Below are positions 46,137 through 57,203 of a stretch of DNA of 64,000 nucleotides, piece after piece. Position 1 is the first letter of the stretch. Each line of letters opens with the position of its first letter. Under the pieces are notes generated by a model that was not told the DNA's origin, searched no databases, and worked only from the letters and a program-made list of their open reading frames with translations. This stretch comes from Nothophaeocryptopus gaeumannii (Eukaryota; Ascomycota; Dothideomycetes; Mycosphaerellales; Mycosphaerellaceae), in contig JASISA010000003.1 of NCBI GenBank assembly GCA_031771865.1, forward strand, positions 372,001-436,000. The letters run 5' to 3'. The position numbers and the translations under genes are program-made.

Positions 46137-48305
46137 TCAGCTCAGCTCTCCGAAGGGACCCTGCATATTCCACTCCATAGGGTGGACCAAGGACTCTACA
46201 TTGAGGTCGCCGGTGACAAATTGGTTCACGTATGTCTCCATATCAGAGAACAAATGTCCTGGGGAGTACGTCCAGTCGTCTGGGAAAGGTGGCTGCATCA
46301 CGCCGCTGTCGAACGATCCCATGCCGTTGGGTTCCAAGAGATCATAGCTCAGATAGTCCACGTCAGTGTTGCCATTCGCGCCAAAATCTCCGTACTGAAT
46401 TGGGAACCCTTCCATTATAACTCGTTCACGTACCTTCCACTCCGGAAATGCAGTGTCGCATATCAACTCAAACAGTGATGCATATGGGAGCGCATCGTGT
46501 ATCTCTGCGCCCAAGTTGCGTAGAAGATGACTGCATTCGGCCAGCGTGGCTTCCACCTGGCCACTGTCAACGTTCTGCAAGTCTCGTCGAGAACTCGATA
46601 ACCCGCCAGGAGAGAAGTAGGCGAGCATGACTCCGGCTGTGAACAGTATCTGAAAGTAATGTCGTGTGCAATTGATCTTCTTCGCCCAGAACATGCCGCT
46701 GTACAGGCTGACTACCTTGCTCGCGCAGTCACAGCATCTGACGCAGAGCTCTCGTGGTAGCCCTTGGCTATGACACAACATCATATTGATGGCGCCTCTC
46801 ACCAGGTGCAGCTTCTCTTTCTCGGCAAGGAAGTCGTACCATTCTTGTTGTCTGTAGAAGGTGTCTTCATAAGCAAGCCTCGGTATCTGCTGGCGCCACT
46901 TATCGATCTCGTGAGATATACTCTCGTATGCATCGAATACCATCTCCGACGTCTCAAGACGCTTGTGCATGGAGATCTGAGGTTTCTTGCGTTTTGATTC
47001 TGCAAAGTACGCTGCATGAATTTTGGAAGTGATCCGGCGTAGCCGTATGAAAGCAATTGAAATTGCCATCGGTGACTGCATGCTGGTCGGTACCGCCTGT
47101 TCATCCAGCGCGCCCATCGGTAGGACAGATAGCTGCTCATCTGATAAATCCACCGGCAGAGCCACTTCGATGTCATCGTCAGCGATAGCGAACGGCCTTC
47201 CCAACAAAGTCGAGGTATGCCTATCGAGGATATAGCTTTCCCAGAAGAGTCGGCGAGACTGTTGTTCCTCTGTTGCAGGAGTAGGTGAGAGCGGCCGGAG
47301 GTGTAAGTCCAATTCGATACAGATCCGAATGCATATGCGAGCAATCACCCAGGTAGAGACTCCAGTGTGGAAGTAGACGGCAAATCTTGCAAGCAAGAGC
47401 AAGTTCTGCAAGGCATCGATACCAGAGAGTAAGTGAATCTGGTTGATGTGTTTTCGCGCTGCCAGGAAGAAACTGTATGGATGTTCGGAGATCAGACGGC
47501 GCCGTCTGAGAGGTACGGCCGAGATGGCACAGAGCATGAAGAAGGTGTATAGATCCTGCGGACTCACAGACACTCCTAACGGCTGTTCGTAGGCTCTGTG
47601 TAGCAGGGCGGCAACCTCGCTTTGAAGCATGATAGGCCTCTGTATGTGCGATTCCCCGAGACTGGAGGCCGCACACATTAGCGCAAGTCCCGAGGAGCCT
47701 ACTATCCACACTCACTATGTTGCAAAAAGGTAGGCCGCCGTCTCATAAGTCGGCATCGGGGCGGGAGGCACGTTCGGTTGTTGCATGTGCGGTCTTACGA
47801 GAAGGCGACTGAGTCGTTTCGGATTGAAGCGTGGGTTGTTGAAGATGGTCTCAATCACCTTGATACCGCTCGCCTCTCCCACGAACGTGTGAGGTCGTGC
47901 TTGCGAAGGAGGAGAAGAAGAAGAAGAAGAAGAAGAAGAAGCTGCTGGCGGTGTTGAGACATTGCTGGTACCTGTATCTGGTCCTTGAGACATGCCAGCT
48001 GGTCGTTCTTGTTCTTGTTCTCGTTCTCGTTCTGAACGGAGGGCGGCCTCTTGTTTCTCCAGCTCCGCGATTGCTCTGAGGTAATGGTTGACTACTCAGC
48101 CACGGGCATCCAAGCCAAGGTAGAAGACGTCCGCTCATGGCTCGCATACATACTCCCTTGAAAACGCCTCTCCGCTGGCAGTGTCGACGAAGATGCATTC
48201 CAAGTCTGCTTTGGCGCAGGCAGAACATCGCGGCGCGACCTTGTCGCATACCCGCTTTCTGCTGCGGCAAGTCTTGCATGCGGGAAGCTGGGGGCGGGTT
48301 GCCAT
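46137..48305 (-). CDS. Zn(II)2Cys6 transcription factor with fungal-specific domain
   Basis: Model: complement(join(46137..47661, 47716..48075, 48154..48305)), 678 residues. The zinc cluster is ACKTCRSRKRVCDKVAPRC then SACAKADLEC, Cys at 10, 13, 20, 27, 30, 37. Intron 1 (gtatgt, phase 2) gives SREAIAELEKQEAAL, a coiled-coil linker running into an Arg/Glu repeat; a poly-Ser run follows (encoded by a TCT repeat). Intron 2 restores AAYLFATYLGESHIQRP. The fungal-specific domain shows VIARICIRICIELDLHLR, RRLFWESYILDRHTSTLLGR and the Pro/Asp DLSDEQLS stretch. No disruption seen. It ends 31 bp from the dehydrogenase relic, tail to tail, so it may be the second regulator of that cluster, or belong with the peptidase across the divergent promoter. 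Confidence 0.87.
47918..48032. repeat. GAA and GTTCTT repeats in regulator exon 2
   Basis: A GAA-trinucleotide run (47918-47941) and a GTTCTT/GTTCTC hexamer run (48003-48032); on the coding strand they specify poly-Ser and an alternating Glu-Arg/Gln tract. Confidence 0.8.
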
Positions 48306-48596
48306 TTCCTCCCCTTGATCAGAGTAACATGTGAAAGTGTAGTACCTGCCCTATTAATAGAGACCTGGGAGTGCGGAAGGAACGAGGAATTTGAGAAGAG
48401 TGTAAGGAACGAGGAACTTGAGGAGAGTGCAAGGAAAGTAGTAGGTGGGGCTGACGCCAAGACAACGCCACCTCCAGTCTCCAGTCTCCAGTCTCCAACC
48501 TCCAACCTCCGTCGTCGCTCGCTGACGGAACGGACTTCGTCCTCGTTACCATCAACAACCAACATCTGTACTACTTCGTACTACTTCGTACTGAAG
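48306..48596. promoter_or_regulatory. Divergent promoter with short tandem repeats
   Basis: 291 bp between regulator and peptidase starts. Contains a 27-bp unit twice (48378-48404, 48405-48431; AAGGAACGAGGAA core), a CTCCAGT/CTCCAAC heptamer run (about 48471-48507) and a 10-bp CTACTTCGTA repeat just before the peptidase ATG (about 48570-48592). Confidence 0.6.
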
Positions 48597-50528
48597 ATGG
48601 ACGAGAAATCCGGCCTGAGGCATGTGCAAGCCAGGCCAGAGATAGTTCTACGGCAGCAGTCGCAGGTTCATTCAATTCCCAGGAAGACCATAGCTGCGTT
48701 GCTCATCCTCGCCCTCGTGATCCTCCACTTCGCACCTCTCAGCTCCATCGTCTCGCCTCAACACCACCCTTGTACCGGCTTCACGAAACCTCCAACTCAG
48801 TATGCCGGCGAGAAGATCACGTGGGAGCCGTGTGGAGATGTCAGCGGACGGCCTGTGGAGTGCAGCAGCATTGACGTGCCCATGGACCAGTTCAATGCCA
48901 CCAATTCGCGCAACAAGACATTCAGCATCCCATTGATTCGCATGCGTGCAGACAATGGGACTCAAAACCTGCTGCTCAATCCGGGTGGTATGTCAAGTTC
49001 CTCAAAGCAATCTATCACAAGCAATTATCTAAACTGATCAGGTCCTGGTGGCTCCGGTATCGAGTTCATCTCCCGACGTGGGAAGCAGCTCTCTGATATT
49101 GTGGGTGAGGGCTTCCATCTCTTGTCATTCGATCCACGAGGTATCAATGGTTCAAAGCCCTTGGCTTCTTGCTATCCGACAGATGGAGCGCGGAAGCAAT
49201 TGTCTGACGTTCGCGACACTGAGCTTGTTCACGACAGCCCAGAGCTATACGCTTGGACAGCCAACATGGTGAAGGCTTGCAAAGACACCATGGATGAATT
49301 TGGTGGCTACATCAACACACCACAGACTGCAGCCGACATGAATTCTATCTTGGATGCCGTTGGGCAAGAAGACATGGTTTACTGGGGCTTCAGGTCAGTT
49401 TGTGCAGTTTAGTGTTTGTTCCAGAATGCTGACCTCGAATTTTCAGCTATGGCACCATCTTGGGGCAGACCTATGCGAGCTTGTTCCCAGATAGATCCAA
49501 GCGCGTTATCATTGACGGTATGGACTCTACACAATTTGCCGTGTCTGGAAGCTCGACTGACAATGATATCAGGCGTTGCCAACAATTTCAATTGGTACGG
49601 CGATCTCCTTGAAGACGAGTCTTTCACCGACACCGAGAACGTACTAGATGGCTTCTTCGACGAGTGCATTCTAGCTGGCAAGAACTGCTCGCTCTCGCCC
49701 TTGGCTGACTCGCCGGGCCAGCTCCGCAGGCTCGTGTTTGACAAGCTCGAGGAGCTCAAGGAGCAGCCCTTGAGCGTCTACGTGAACAGCACGCTCTACG
49801 GTACGCTGGACTATCCAAAACTATTGTACGCGGGTGTATTCCCAGCCCTTTACAAGCCAGCGTCCTGGTACTCTCTAGCCGAGAATCTTGCCAAGCTGGT
49901 GCAAGGCAACGCCACCGATGCTTGGCTGGCATACGGAAGAGACGAACCATGGGATCTCGAAGGTGACGCCAATCGCTTCGTGACGATCAACGATGGCTGG
50001 ACGGGGCCTGATCACTGGCCTCAGGACAGGAAATCGCTGCTCGAGTTGATTGTTCCGGCTCTGAACTACAGCATATTCGGACCCACCGAAAACGGAGGCA
50101 TCTACGCCCGGGCTGCGTGGGAAATTGAAAAGACCCACAACTTCACTCAGCAGGAAAATGTGCAGACTGCGCATCCTTTGCTCATTCTGTCGACTACCTA
50201 CGACCCAGTGTGTCCTTTGGTCTCCGCCAAAGCCGCACATGAAGCATTCGAAGGATCACAGATCGTGGAAGTCCAGGGCTATGGTCATTGCTCCGTGGCT
50301 GTGGGATCGACTTGTCTTGCCAAACGAGTTAGAGACTTTCTCTACCATGGCTCCTTACCAACTCGGTATACCATATGCAACGTGGACGCGCCGTACTTTA
50401 TCAAGCCGGAAGAGGACGGGAAGATTGTTGCACAGATGGATTTCGAGGATTCTTTGAACCAGACGATCCATCTTGCGCAGTTAGAGCTTGCCAGAGACTG
50501 GCAGTGGTCGTGGCCACGCCCTCTGTGA
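48597..50528 (+). CDS. Membrane-anchored S33 serine peptidase (tripeptidyl aminopeptidase-like)
   Basis: Alpha/beta-hydrolase peptidase that removes short peptides from N-termini, here facing outward or into the secretory pathway. Model: join(48597..48987, 49042..49393, 49447..49517, 49573..50528), 589 residues. A 33-residue cytosolic start precedes one membrane anchor (about 34-52, ALLILALVILHFAPL). The oxyanion loop LNPGGPGGSG spans intron 1; the nucleophile elbow GFSYG (Ser248) spans intron 2; VIIDGVANNFNW spans intron 3. Acid is Asp482 (TTYDPVCP) and base His510 (GYGHCSVAVGSTC), in the TAP-type C-terminal domain. Several N-glycosylation sites support a secreted domain. All introns are 53-55 nt. 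Intact. Confidence 0.9.
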
Positions 50529-50760
50529 TACTAAAGAGCGGGAACACAGGATAAGGCCAATCTTCGATGGGCAACATCTTGCGTATCGACAGTCCCACCT
50601 CAATGAATCTATATAAAGGTGACAAACCGCCAGTCGGCTCCAGAACCTACTTCAGACTCATCATCACTCAGCAGTGTGGCTTCTGATCGCACCCAGCACA
50701 ATTTCAGGATTTTCGATATTTACTCCATGATCCGCTCTTTCTACCACCAACAGGCTCGCA

Positions 50761-51685
50761 TCAGAAATCTTCTCGTCCAAAAACTTCGAATGCTCTGGAT
50801 CGATAAGCCAACAAGCGCCACCCTCTGACCGGCACTAGCTCCGACTCACCAAGCGGACATATCCAATTTTCGCTCTCCACGACAACCAATGTCTTCGCAT
50901 TGATCTCATGCAGATCCGCAGAGTAATCGAAGTACTTCTCTTGCTCCGAGTACAAGGCATCTTAACGCAGTCAGCACACTTCCTTGCTGCTGGGCGTGAA
51001 TGTCACCCACTATGCGACTCCGTAACACAAACATTCCCCAAGACCGCCTGCAACGCACCGTCCGCACCAAACCCACTGTTCTTATACAAAGGCGCCATAG
51101 CGAAACTAACCAGTCGGAACTCTTCATCACTCTTAAGTCCATCTTTGAAGATCTTGTTCCGGAGCCTATCTCCTGAGAAGCTTGGTACTAAATGTAGTCT
51201 CTTACGCATATTCTCGATCCCGCCTTCCTCATCTACGACCTCTCAGATCAGCCAGGTTTACGATCGGAGCTTCGCCCTCCTTGCTTGACTTACGATGCCA
51301 ACTCGCCGCCGTTCCCCTTAGAATCAAAAGGCTCACCCGCTCCGCATACTTGGTCGCATACCTGACCGCCAGGAATTCACCGGAACTCCCACCACAGATG
51401 ACAACGTTCTCGTCTTCAGTCCTAACAAGATGGTTTCTGACACCTTCGACATCGTCGACTAGTTGCTCGAATATATATGGTTCAGTGCGAGAGCTTTGGC
51501 CATGGCCGCGATAGTCGAAGCGTACGACCCGGAAGGTGTTGCTGAGTTGACTGTAGACTTTGAAATCGGAGCGATGACCCCCTTGGCCGCGGCCGCCGGG
51601 TACAGGAGATGAAAAGGGGAGCGTTGGTGGGACCGGTAATGTTGTACGCCAGTTGGGCTCCGTTGATATTAATGGCGGCTTTCAT
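50761..51685 (-). pseudogene. Alpha/beta hydrolase (proline iminopeptidase-like), broken
   Basis: Starts MKAAININGAQLAYNITGP; then a one-base frameshift in a C run near 51600 moves to GGRGQGGHRSDFKVYSQLSN, FDYRGHGQSSRTEP and the nucleophile elbow CGGSSGEFLAVRYA (GGSSG, Ser). A likely intron (gtaagt near 51290 to gag near 51239) leads to ENMRKRLHLVPSFSGD and ends in a TGA; a last piece in another frame, ALYSEQEKYFDYSADLHEIN and ENWICPLGESEL, corresponds to the acid region, after which the family's His segment is not readable. At least two disruptions. Same broad fold as the peptidase beside it but not a duplicate. Confidence 0.65.
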
Positions 51686-52106
51686 TCTCGTCGTAGTCTA
51701 CGGGTGGTGCTGCACGCCGCTCTTGGCCGGATAGGTGAGTGAAGCTTGTGGCAGTGATCAGCAGAACCGAGCCTTCATCCTAGCTTTTATGGTATCAGTG
51801 AGCCAGGCTGTGCTGATACCCTTCCAGTAGCTTCAGTTGCCGAGCTCTGAGGCTCCAGTGATCAAGAAGACGCATGGCTGGGGTAGTGCATTGGCATTTA
51901 TGGTGGCGCTAACGCTGTGGACGGGGGTTGGCATTCCGTGGCTTCAGAGATGGAGCGGGGAAAAAGCAGAGATAAAACCTCTCCGCAAGTGGAAGAGGGA
52001 GATATGTGACCTTTGTCTAGCAATACTGGGCTATTCGAAGCTACGATGTTAGTCTATACGGTTTCTGACAGACGAAACACGTTGAGGTCAATTCACACTT
52101 CCATCT
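51686..52106. other. Intergenic, no gene seen
   Basis: Between the broken hydrolase's start and the receptor's stop. Short frames only. Confidence 0.4.
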
Positions 52107-53699
52107 TCAATCTCTCGACCTCCGATCCGGCCTATCAGGCGGATGCGAAGAAAGTCCACCCGAAGGCGGATGAGTTCTCAACTCATCCATCTGTTGCGGA
52201 ACAGCATCCTCAAACTCCAAATCATCCGCATCAGTAGACATATCCCTCCGATTACTCGACCCCCAACCCGGCGACCTGTCAGCACTCAAGCGCTGCAGGT
52301 CACCATTGCTGTCCGCAGAAGCATGCTTCTTCGACTGGAGCATTTCAGGATCAATCTCGTTCGCCCTGCTCAGGCCTTGCTCGCGAACTCTTACACGATC
52401 CGGAGTAGCGACTCGCAAATCTTCCTCGCTTTGGACTGGTCTGACGTGCCAGTCATGCTGCGAGGCGAAGTGCTCGGTATTGGAAGCCCGGCGTTGCATG
52501 TATGTTGGCTGACCAAAGTCGACTTCGCGAACTTCAATACTCTGTCGCTTCTCGCCCCTCGCATGGTATGGGTATCGAGGCTGGTTGCTCTCCTCGCAGA
52601 TTTCATCCATGCTCGATCTGGCTTTGTACGAGACTTCCATGACTTTGCTATTGATTCTGCTCATCTTCGGCGTGTCGTCTTCCACCATGTCGGTCTCAAT
52701 CGCTTCGTCGGTGCGGTAGTGGCTCCAGGACGTGTCTCCAAAAGTGTCCAACGCATGCTCGTCTTCTGATGGGAGAGATCTTCCGAAGATCAAGGCTCGG
52801 CGGGTCAAACTGTAGAGTAAGACATCCAGCCATCCATTTGAGCAAAGAGCTACGCCGAGGCCTGTGTATGCTGCAATGCCTTTACCAGGGAGCTGGCCAC
52901 CACCCATCACATACAGCCGAATTAAAACAGCAGGCAGTGTGCATAAGACGTATGCGATGGGATAGGCAATCACGCTCTTCGCCGCGGACTCGGCGCGGAG
53001 TCGAAGGTCTGGCGTAGCATAGAAGAACGTCTTGACGCGGCGCCACAGGATGAACATCATGACACCGTAGATGAGCACTACTCCGAACTCAGCAAGAAGC
53101 AGCCAGAGATAGTGGACCCAGAGGCGATCATCCATGTACGTTTCGTTGACCCAGCACCATAAGCCAGCTCGCATGTAGAAGTCTCGAGGATGAATGATGA
53201 CGCCAATGACTGACACGAAGTATACGAAGACCCATATGCCAATGATGGCGGTGAGAAAGCCAACGTGACCAAGGCGGTAGTCCCAGACTGCATCCGCGAA
53301 GAGATGAAGCGCCATGGCAAGAGTGAAGCAAGCAGCTCCTACGTCACCAGCGTTGAGAAAGTATCCTTGGGTCCAGCAGCTTGGAGTTGATGCCACAATG
53401 GCATTTTGGGCAAGCCAGTGAAATCCGAGACAGAATCCTATTGCTTGCTGAATGTCGGCGAGAATGAGGTTCAGCAGCAGTGCAACGTATTGGTTGAGGC
53501 GCGCATAATCTCGATGCTTCCACGTCAAGAGTCGATACGATAGATAGCCAAAGAGTGCCGCGGTTGTGACGAGGGAGATGGTCGCGAAGCTTGCGACCGT
53601 CGCGATTCCGGTGTGTACGTTCGGCGGGAGGTGGTGAAGCGATTCGAATGGCTTGGCCTTGGGCTTGGAGGCTGGTAACGCTGCCGCTGTAGTTGCCAT
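52107..53699 (-). CDS. Seven-TM G-protein-coupled receptor, Git3/cAMP-receptor-like
   Basis: Plasma-membrane receptor, probably signalling nutrient state through a G protein. Single exon, 530 residues. Seven hydrophobic segments in order: IATVASFATISLVTTAALFG; YVALLLNLILADIQQAIGF; GAACFTLAMALHLFADAV; AIIGIWVFVYFVSVIGVII; YLWLLLAEFGVVLIYGVMMF; SVIAYPIAYVLCTLPAVLI; YTGLGVALCSNGWLDVLLY. Two Cys in outer loops (PSCWTQ, GLWCWVNE) could form the usual disulfide. After TM7 (SLTRRALIFGR) comes a ~210-residue charged tail rich in Ser, Glu and Arg, typical for regulation by phosphorylation. The start MATTAAALP was chosen because it directly precedes the first TM; the frame stays open upstream to 54059, but that part looks like non-coding leader. 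Confidence 0.85.
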   Translation of the reverse strand: MATTAAALPASKPKAKPFESLHHLPPNVHTGIATVASFATISLVTTAALFGYLSYRLLTWKHRDYARLNQYVALLLNLILADIQQAIGFCLGFHWLAQNAIVASTPSCWTQGYFLNAGDVGAACFTLAMALHLFADAVWDYRLGHVGFLTAIIGIWVFVYFVSVIGVIIHPRDFYMRAGLWCWVNETYMDDRLWVHYLWLLLAEFGVVLIYGVMMFILWRRVKTFFYATPDLRLRAESAAKSVIAYPIAYVLCTLPAVLIRLYVMGGGQLPGKGIAAYTGLGVALCSNGWLDVLLYSLTRRALIFGRSLPSEDEHALDTFGDTSWSHYRTDEAIETDMVEDDTPKMSRINSKVMEVSYKARSSMDEICEESNQPRYPYHARGEKRQSIEVREVDFGQPTYMQRRASNTEHFASQHDWHVRPVQSEEDLRVATPDRVRVREQGLSRANEIDPEMLQSKKHASADSNGDLQRLSADRSPGWGSSNRRDMSTDADDLEFEDAVPQQMDELRTHPPSGGLSSHPPDRPDRRSRD

Positions 53700-54897
53700 T
53701 CTGTGTCGGAGGAAGAACAGAGCGATTGCGCAGACAAAGGCTAGCTGATCAGTCTCGGTAGTCAGCCTGGCGGTGGAGTTGGGCGATATTTGCAAGACGC
53801 CTCCACCAATGTAGCCCCTCTGCGGGACTCCGCCTTTCGACACCAACACAGCGCTCTGCAGGCGCAATACTTGGAGTAGGGTCAAATAAGATTTAGGACC
53901 TGGTTGTGGAAGGGAAGCTTGACTGCAGCACAGACGTGAATTACCAAAAGCGGATGTGACAGGTCGGGGTATCGTGAGATCGGTCAGCAAAAAGTAGGCG
54001 GAATCCAAGAGTACGGGCGAGGATGCTAGAATTGCCGTAGAGCCTTCAAGAAGAAGCATGCTGAGAGTTCAGGGGCACATGCAGATGGCATGGTCGACCA
54101 TGTAGACCAGATGGGCGGGTGGAGTCAATTACTTCTTGTGCTGTACAGGTCGGAAAGTAGTCAGCGACGCCCATGTCCTAGATCAGAACATGTTCCTTGA
54201 ACAATCAGGAGCTGTCCTGGTTGACATCAGGGTCTTGTCCCTAGCATGCCGGCAGAATGGTGAGGTTGAAACAATGATGAGATCGGATCCAAAGATCACC
54301 GGTGTTGACCGTGTTTCAACCTCTCATGCCTCCCTCCCAGACTCCTCAGCCGATTCTCCCACAGACAATACCCAATCCCCAATCCCTCCTAACTATGGCC
54401 AAGAACAACACAGTCTTCGGTTTGCACTGTGCCATACTTCTGCCGTAACTTACAGCGTGGCAAGCTGCATGGTGGAATGATAGCCTTCTACGCCTTGTGC
54501 TCCAGCATCGCCAGTCTGTTGAGGAAATACTGGCCTTACTCACAACTATCCCTATTACTAGTATTTAGTTCTATTCATAGAGGAAGGGTCGAGGTCGAGA
54601 CCAAAACTGGCCTTCGCCGCTCGGTCCGCAAACCGATCGCAGCTTCCGACGACGTCACAGACTTGCTACTCAACTTTGGCTGTACGACGTGATGTCAACA
54701 TTCAACGGCAACGTGAAAGCATCGCGCATGGTCTGGATTACACGCGTGTAATCCAGAATGCCGTCTTGCCGATATGCAAGTATGCAAGGGCACAGTCGTG
54801 ATGCCATAGGCGGCACCATAGGCCGGTAATGACGAAGACTGATGGCAGGAGTATTTGACTCTGTCCATCCTTCTTACGCCTTCAGTCTTCAACATAC
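53700..54897. other. Divergent promoter region, receptor and yellow-like gene
   Basis: 1.2 kb with no supported gene. Contains the 26-bp palindrome at 54732-54757. Confidence 0.5.
54732..54757. promoter_or_regulatory. Perfect 26-bp palindrome
   Basis: Half-site TCTGGATTACACG is followed at once by its exact complement, giving an ACGCGT centre. It lies about 140 bp before the yellow-like gene's ATG. A dimeric regulator could bind it; identity unknown. Confidence 0.55.
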
Positions 54898-56220
54898 ATG
54901 TACGTAGGCAATATGGTGTCTAAAAGTCTAGCAGGCGTGCTGCTGGCAGGAGCAGCTATTGCACAGCAGATTTACACATACGAGACCCCGGCAGAGACCT
55001 TCCAGACAAGACTTCGGGTCGACAATGGCACTTACGGCCCAGCTGTCGAAGAGGTGCATTACTACTACGATCAGTGGCCCATCGGAATTGCCATTTCTTC
55101 CAAGGGTCGTATCTTCACCACCTACACTCGTGGAGACTACCGGTACACACTTGGCGAGGTGTCGAACAAGACCGCAGAAAGGCCATACCCATCTCTTGGC
55201 CTGAATCTCTCCGTTGACCAGCTCAACACGACATGGAACGGCATTTCCTTTGGTTCTGGGAACAGGACAGGGTTCATCTCCGTGCAAGCTGCGTACATCA
55301 CACCACCTGGCGCAGGCCGTCCCGAGACCCTCTGGGCACTGGACACTGGCCGACCTACGGTTCACAACGCACAAGGCGAGCCATCCATGCCATATGCTCA
55401 GCCCGGAGGTCCAAAGCTTGTGGCAATTTCGGTAGACAACAACACCGTCTACCAAACGTTCACTTTTCCACCTGATGTCCACTACCCGGACAGCTACCTC
55501 AACGACCTCCGCTTTGACTTCAATCCCAAGCTCTCGGGAACGTCTGGTAAAGGCATCGCATACCTTGTTGATTCTTCCAATGAAGGTCGACCAGGTTTCA
55601 TTATGGTGGATCTCGGCAATGGAAAGTCGTGGCGTCGTCTCAATCAGGATCCCTCTGTCCTTCGCACCCCCAATGCTCTGCCATCATACCAAGGCCGCCC
55701 GACGTATATCCAGATGAAGGGTATGCCGATCGGGTGGCAGCAGGAAGGTCTTGATGGCATTCAGGTCTCAAAAGACGGCGAAAGACTTTACTACAGCCCC
55801 TTGGACTCCCAACACCTCTACAGCGTGCCAACCGCGAACCTCAGAGCTCAAAATGACGTGCCAAGCGCCGAGGTGTGGGCTCACGCGAATGTTTCGAGCC
55901 ACGGCCAGCGCGGTGGCGAGGCCAACGGATTCGAGGGAGACAGCAACGGCCTCATTTACCAGCTCATGCCGGAGAGCAATGCCGTCTATTACTTCGATCC
56001 ATCAGATGGGTTGACTCACCCGTTCGTCAGAGACCCTAGGATTATCTGGCCAGATGGAGGTAGTGTTGCAAGCGACGGATATCTGTACTTGAACATCAAC
56101 CAGCTCCCATACCAGCCTGACTGGAACAATGGCACGGACTTGAGGTTGCACCCAGGAGCAATTCTGAGGGTGAAGCTTCCCAACGGCGGTAGCAAGATTA
56201 CGAACTTGACGAATTATTAG
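54898..56220 (+). CDS. Secreted yellow/major royal jelly family protein
   Basis: Single exon, up to 440 residues; a second in-frame ATG at 54913 has the better context and begins MVSKSLAGVLLAGAAIAQQ, a clear signal peptide, so translation may start there. The body is a six-bladed propeller-type MRJP/yellow domain: PIGIAISSKGRIFTTYTRGD near the start, YLNDLRFDFNPKLSGTSGKG, AYLVDSSNEGRPGFIMVDLG, GLDGIQVSKDGERLYYSPLD, LYSVPTANLR and WPDGGSVASDGYLYLNINQL. About a dozen N-x-S/T sites suggest glycosylation. The family is known from insects and also scattered in bacteria and fungi; in fungi the role is unclear. Intact. Confidence 0.88.
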   Translation: MYVGNMVSKSLAGVLLAGAAIAQQIYTYETPAETFQTRLRVDNGTYGPAVEEVHYYYDQWPIGIAISSKGRIFTTYTRGDYRYTLGEVSNKTAERPYPSLGLNLSVDQLNTTWNGISFGSGNRTGFISVQAAYITPPGAGRPETLWALDTGRPTVHNAQGEPSMPYAQPGGPKLVAISVDNNTVYQTFTFPPDVHYPDSYLNDLRFDFNPKLSGTSGKGIAYLVDSSNEGRPGFIMVDLGNGKSWRRLNQDPSVLRTPNALPSYQGRPTYIQMKGMPIGWQQEGLDGIQVSKDGERLYYSPLDSQHLYSVPTANLRAQNDVPSAEVWAHANVSSHGQRGGEANGFEGDSNGLIYQLMPESNAVYYFDPSDGLTHPFVRDPRIIWPDGGSVASDGYLYLNINQLPYQPDWNNGTDLRLHPGAILRVKLPNGGSKITNLTNY

Positions 56221-57104
56221 CGAAAGCAAGCATCCTGCTACAAGTATAGAGACGCAATAAACATAGTATCCTCCCGACTTCTCGATGATTTGAGTAGGAG
56301 GCCACGAAGGTCTATTGAGGCGGTGCGAGAAGTGGCTGAGTCGTAGAAAACCTGGGAAGGGCAGCGCCCTGTATGTGACTAGTTGCCATAACGTTATACC
56401 TCGGATTTCCTTTATTCCAACACCAACTCAACTATTATATTCTCTATACTCGTACTATATACATATCGACTAGTTCTCGTATTCGATTCTACTATAGTAC
56501 GTTCTACTCTCGCCTTTAACCTTTTCTATAACTAAATCGAGTACTAGCTATACGTCGATAAGCTCCCGTATAAAGCGATAAAAGATAAGCTAAGAGAAGA
56601 GAAGGATATTAAGATATCTCTTCGAATATTATAAAGAAGACTAGCTAAATAGTAATTATTAACTTATAGTAGTTCTATAGAAGTAGATAATATATTAAAG
56701 GCCTAGATAATTAAGCGACTTTAGCTATACTCCTAGAATAATACTACTAAACTCTAATACCTCTAAGCTAATAGCTATAATATTAGCCTTATATAGTACT
56801 AGTATATCTACTACTCTCTTAGACTCTATAAGAGATATCTAGAGATATTATATATAGAGGTTAATCTTACTATTAGTAATACTCTTAACTATATACTTAG
56901 ATATAGAGTAGTTTAGGACTATAGATATCGAGTATTAGTATCGAAAATCGCTAAGTAAAAGTAACCTTCTAGTCTAGTAGAGGAAGTAGTAGACTTAGTT
57001 TAGTATAGGTAGATAGTAGAGGAACTTAGTCTTTACTATCTTATAGCTACGAAGAGTATATAGTACTATATAGGAACTAATATTATATTAATTATATTAA
57101 CTAT

Positions 57105-57109
<5 letters not shown>

Positions 57110-57203
<94 letters not shown>

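Noticed and set aside
47918..48032. Short regular repeats as a CRISPR-like array
   Set aside because: They are simple trinucleotide and hexamer runs inside an exon, with no spacers, in a fungal nuclear genome.
52143..52769. 208-codon plus-strand frame
   Set aside because: Exactly antisense to the receptor's cytosolic tail; shadow of that gene.
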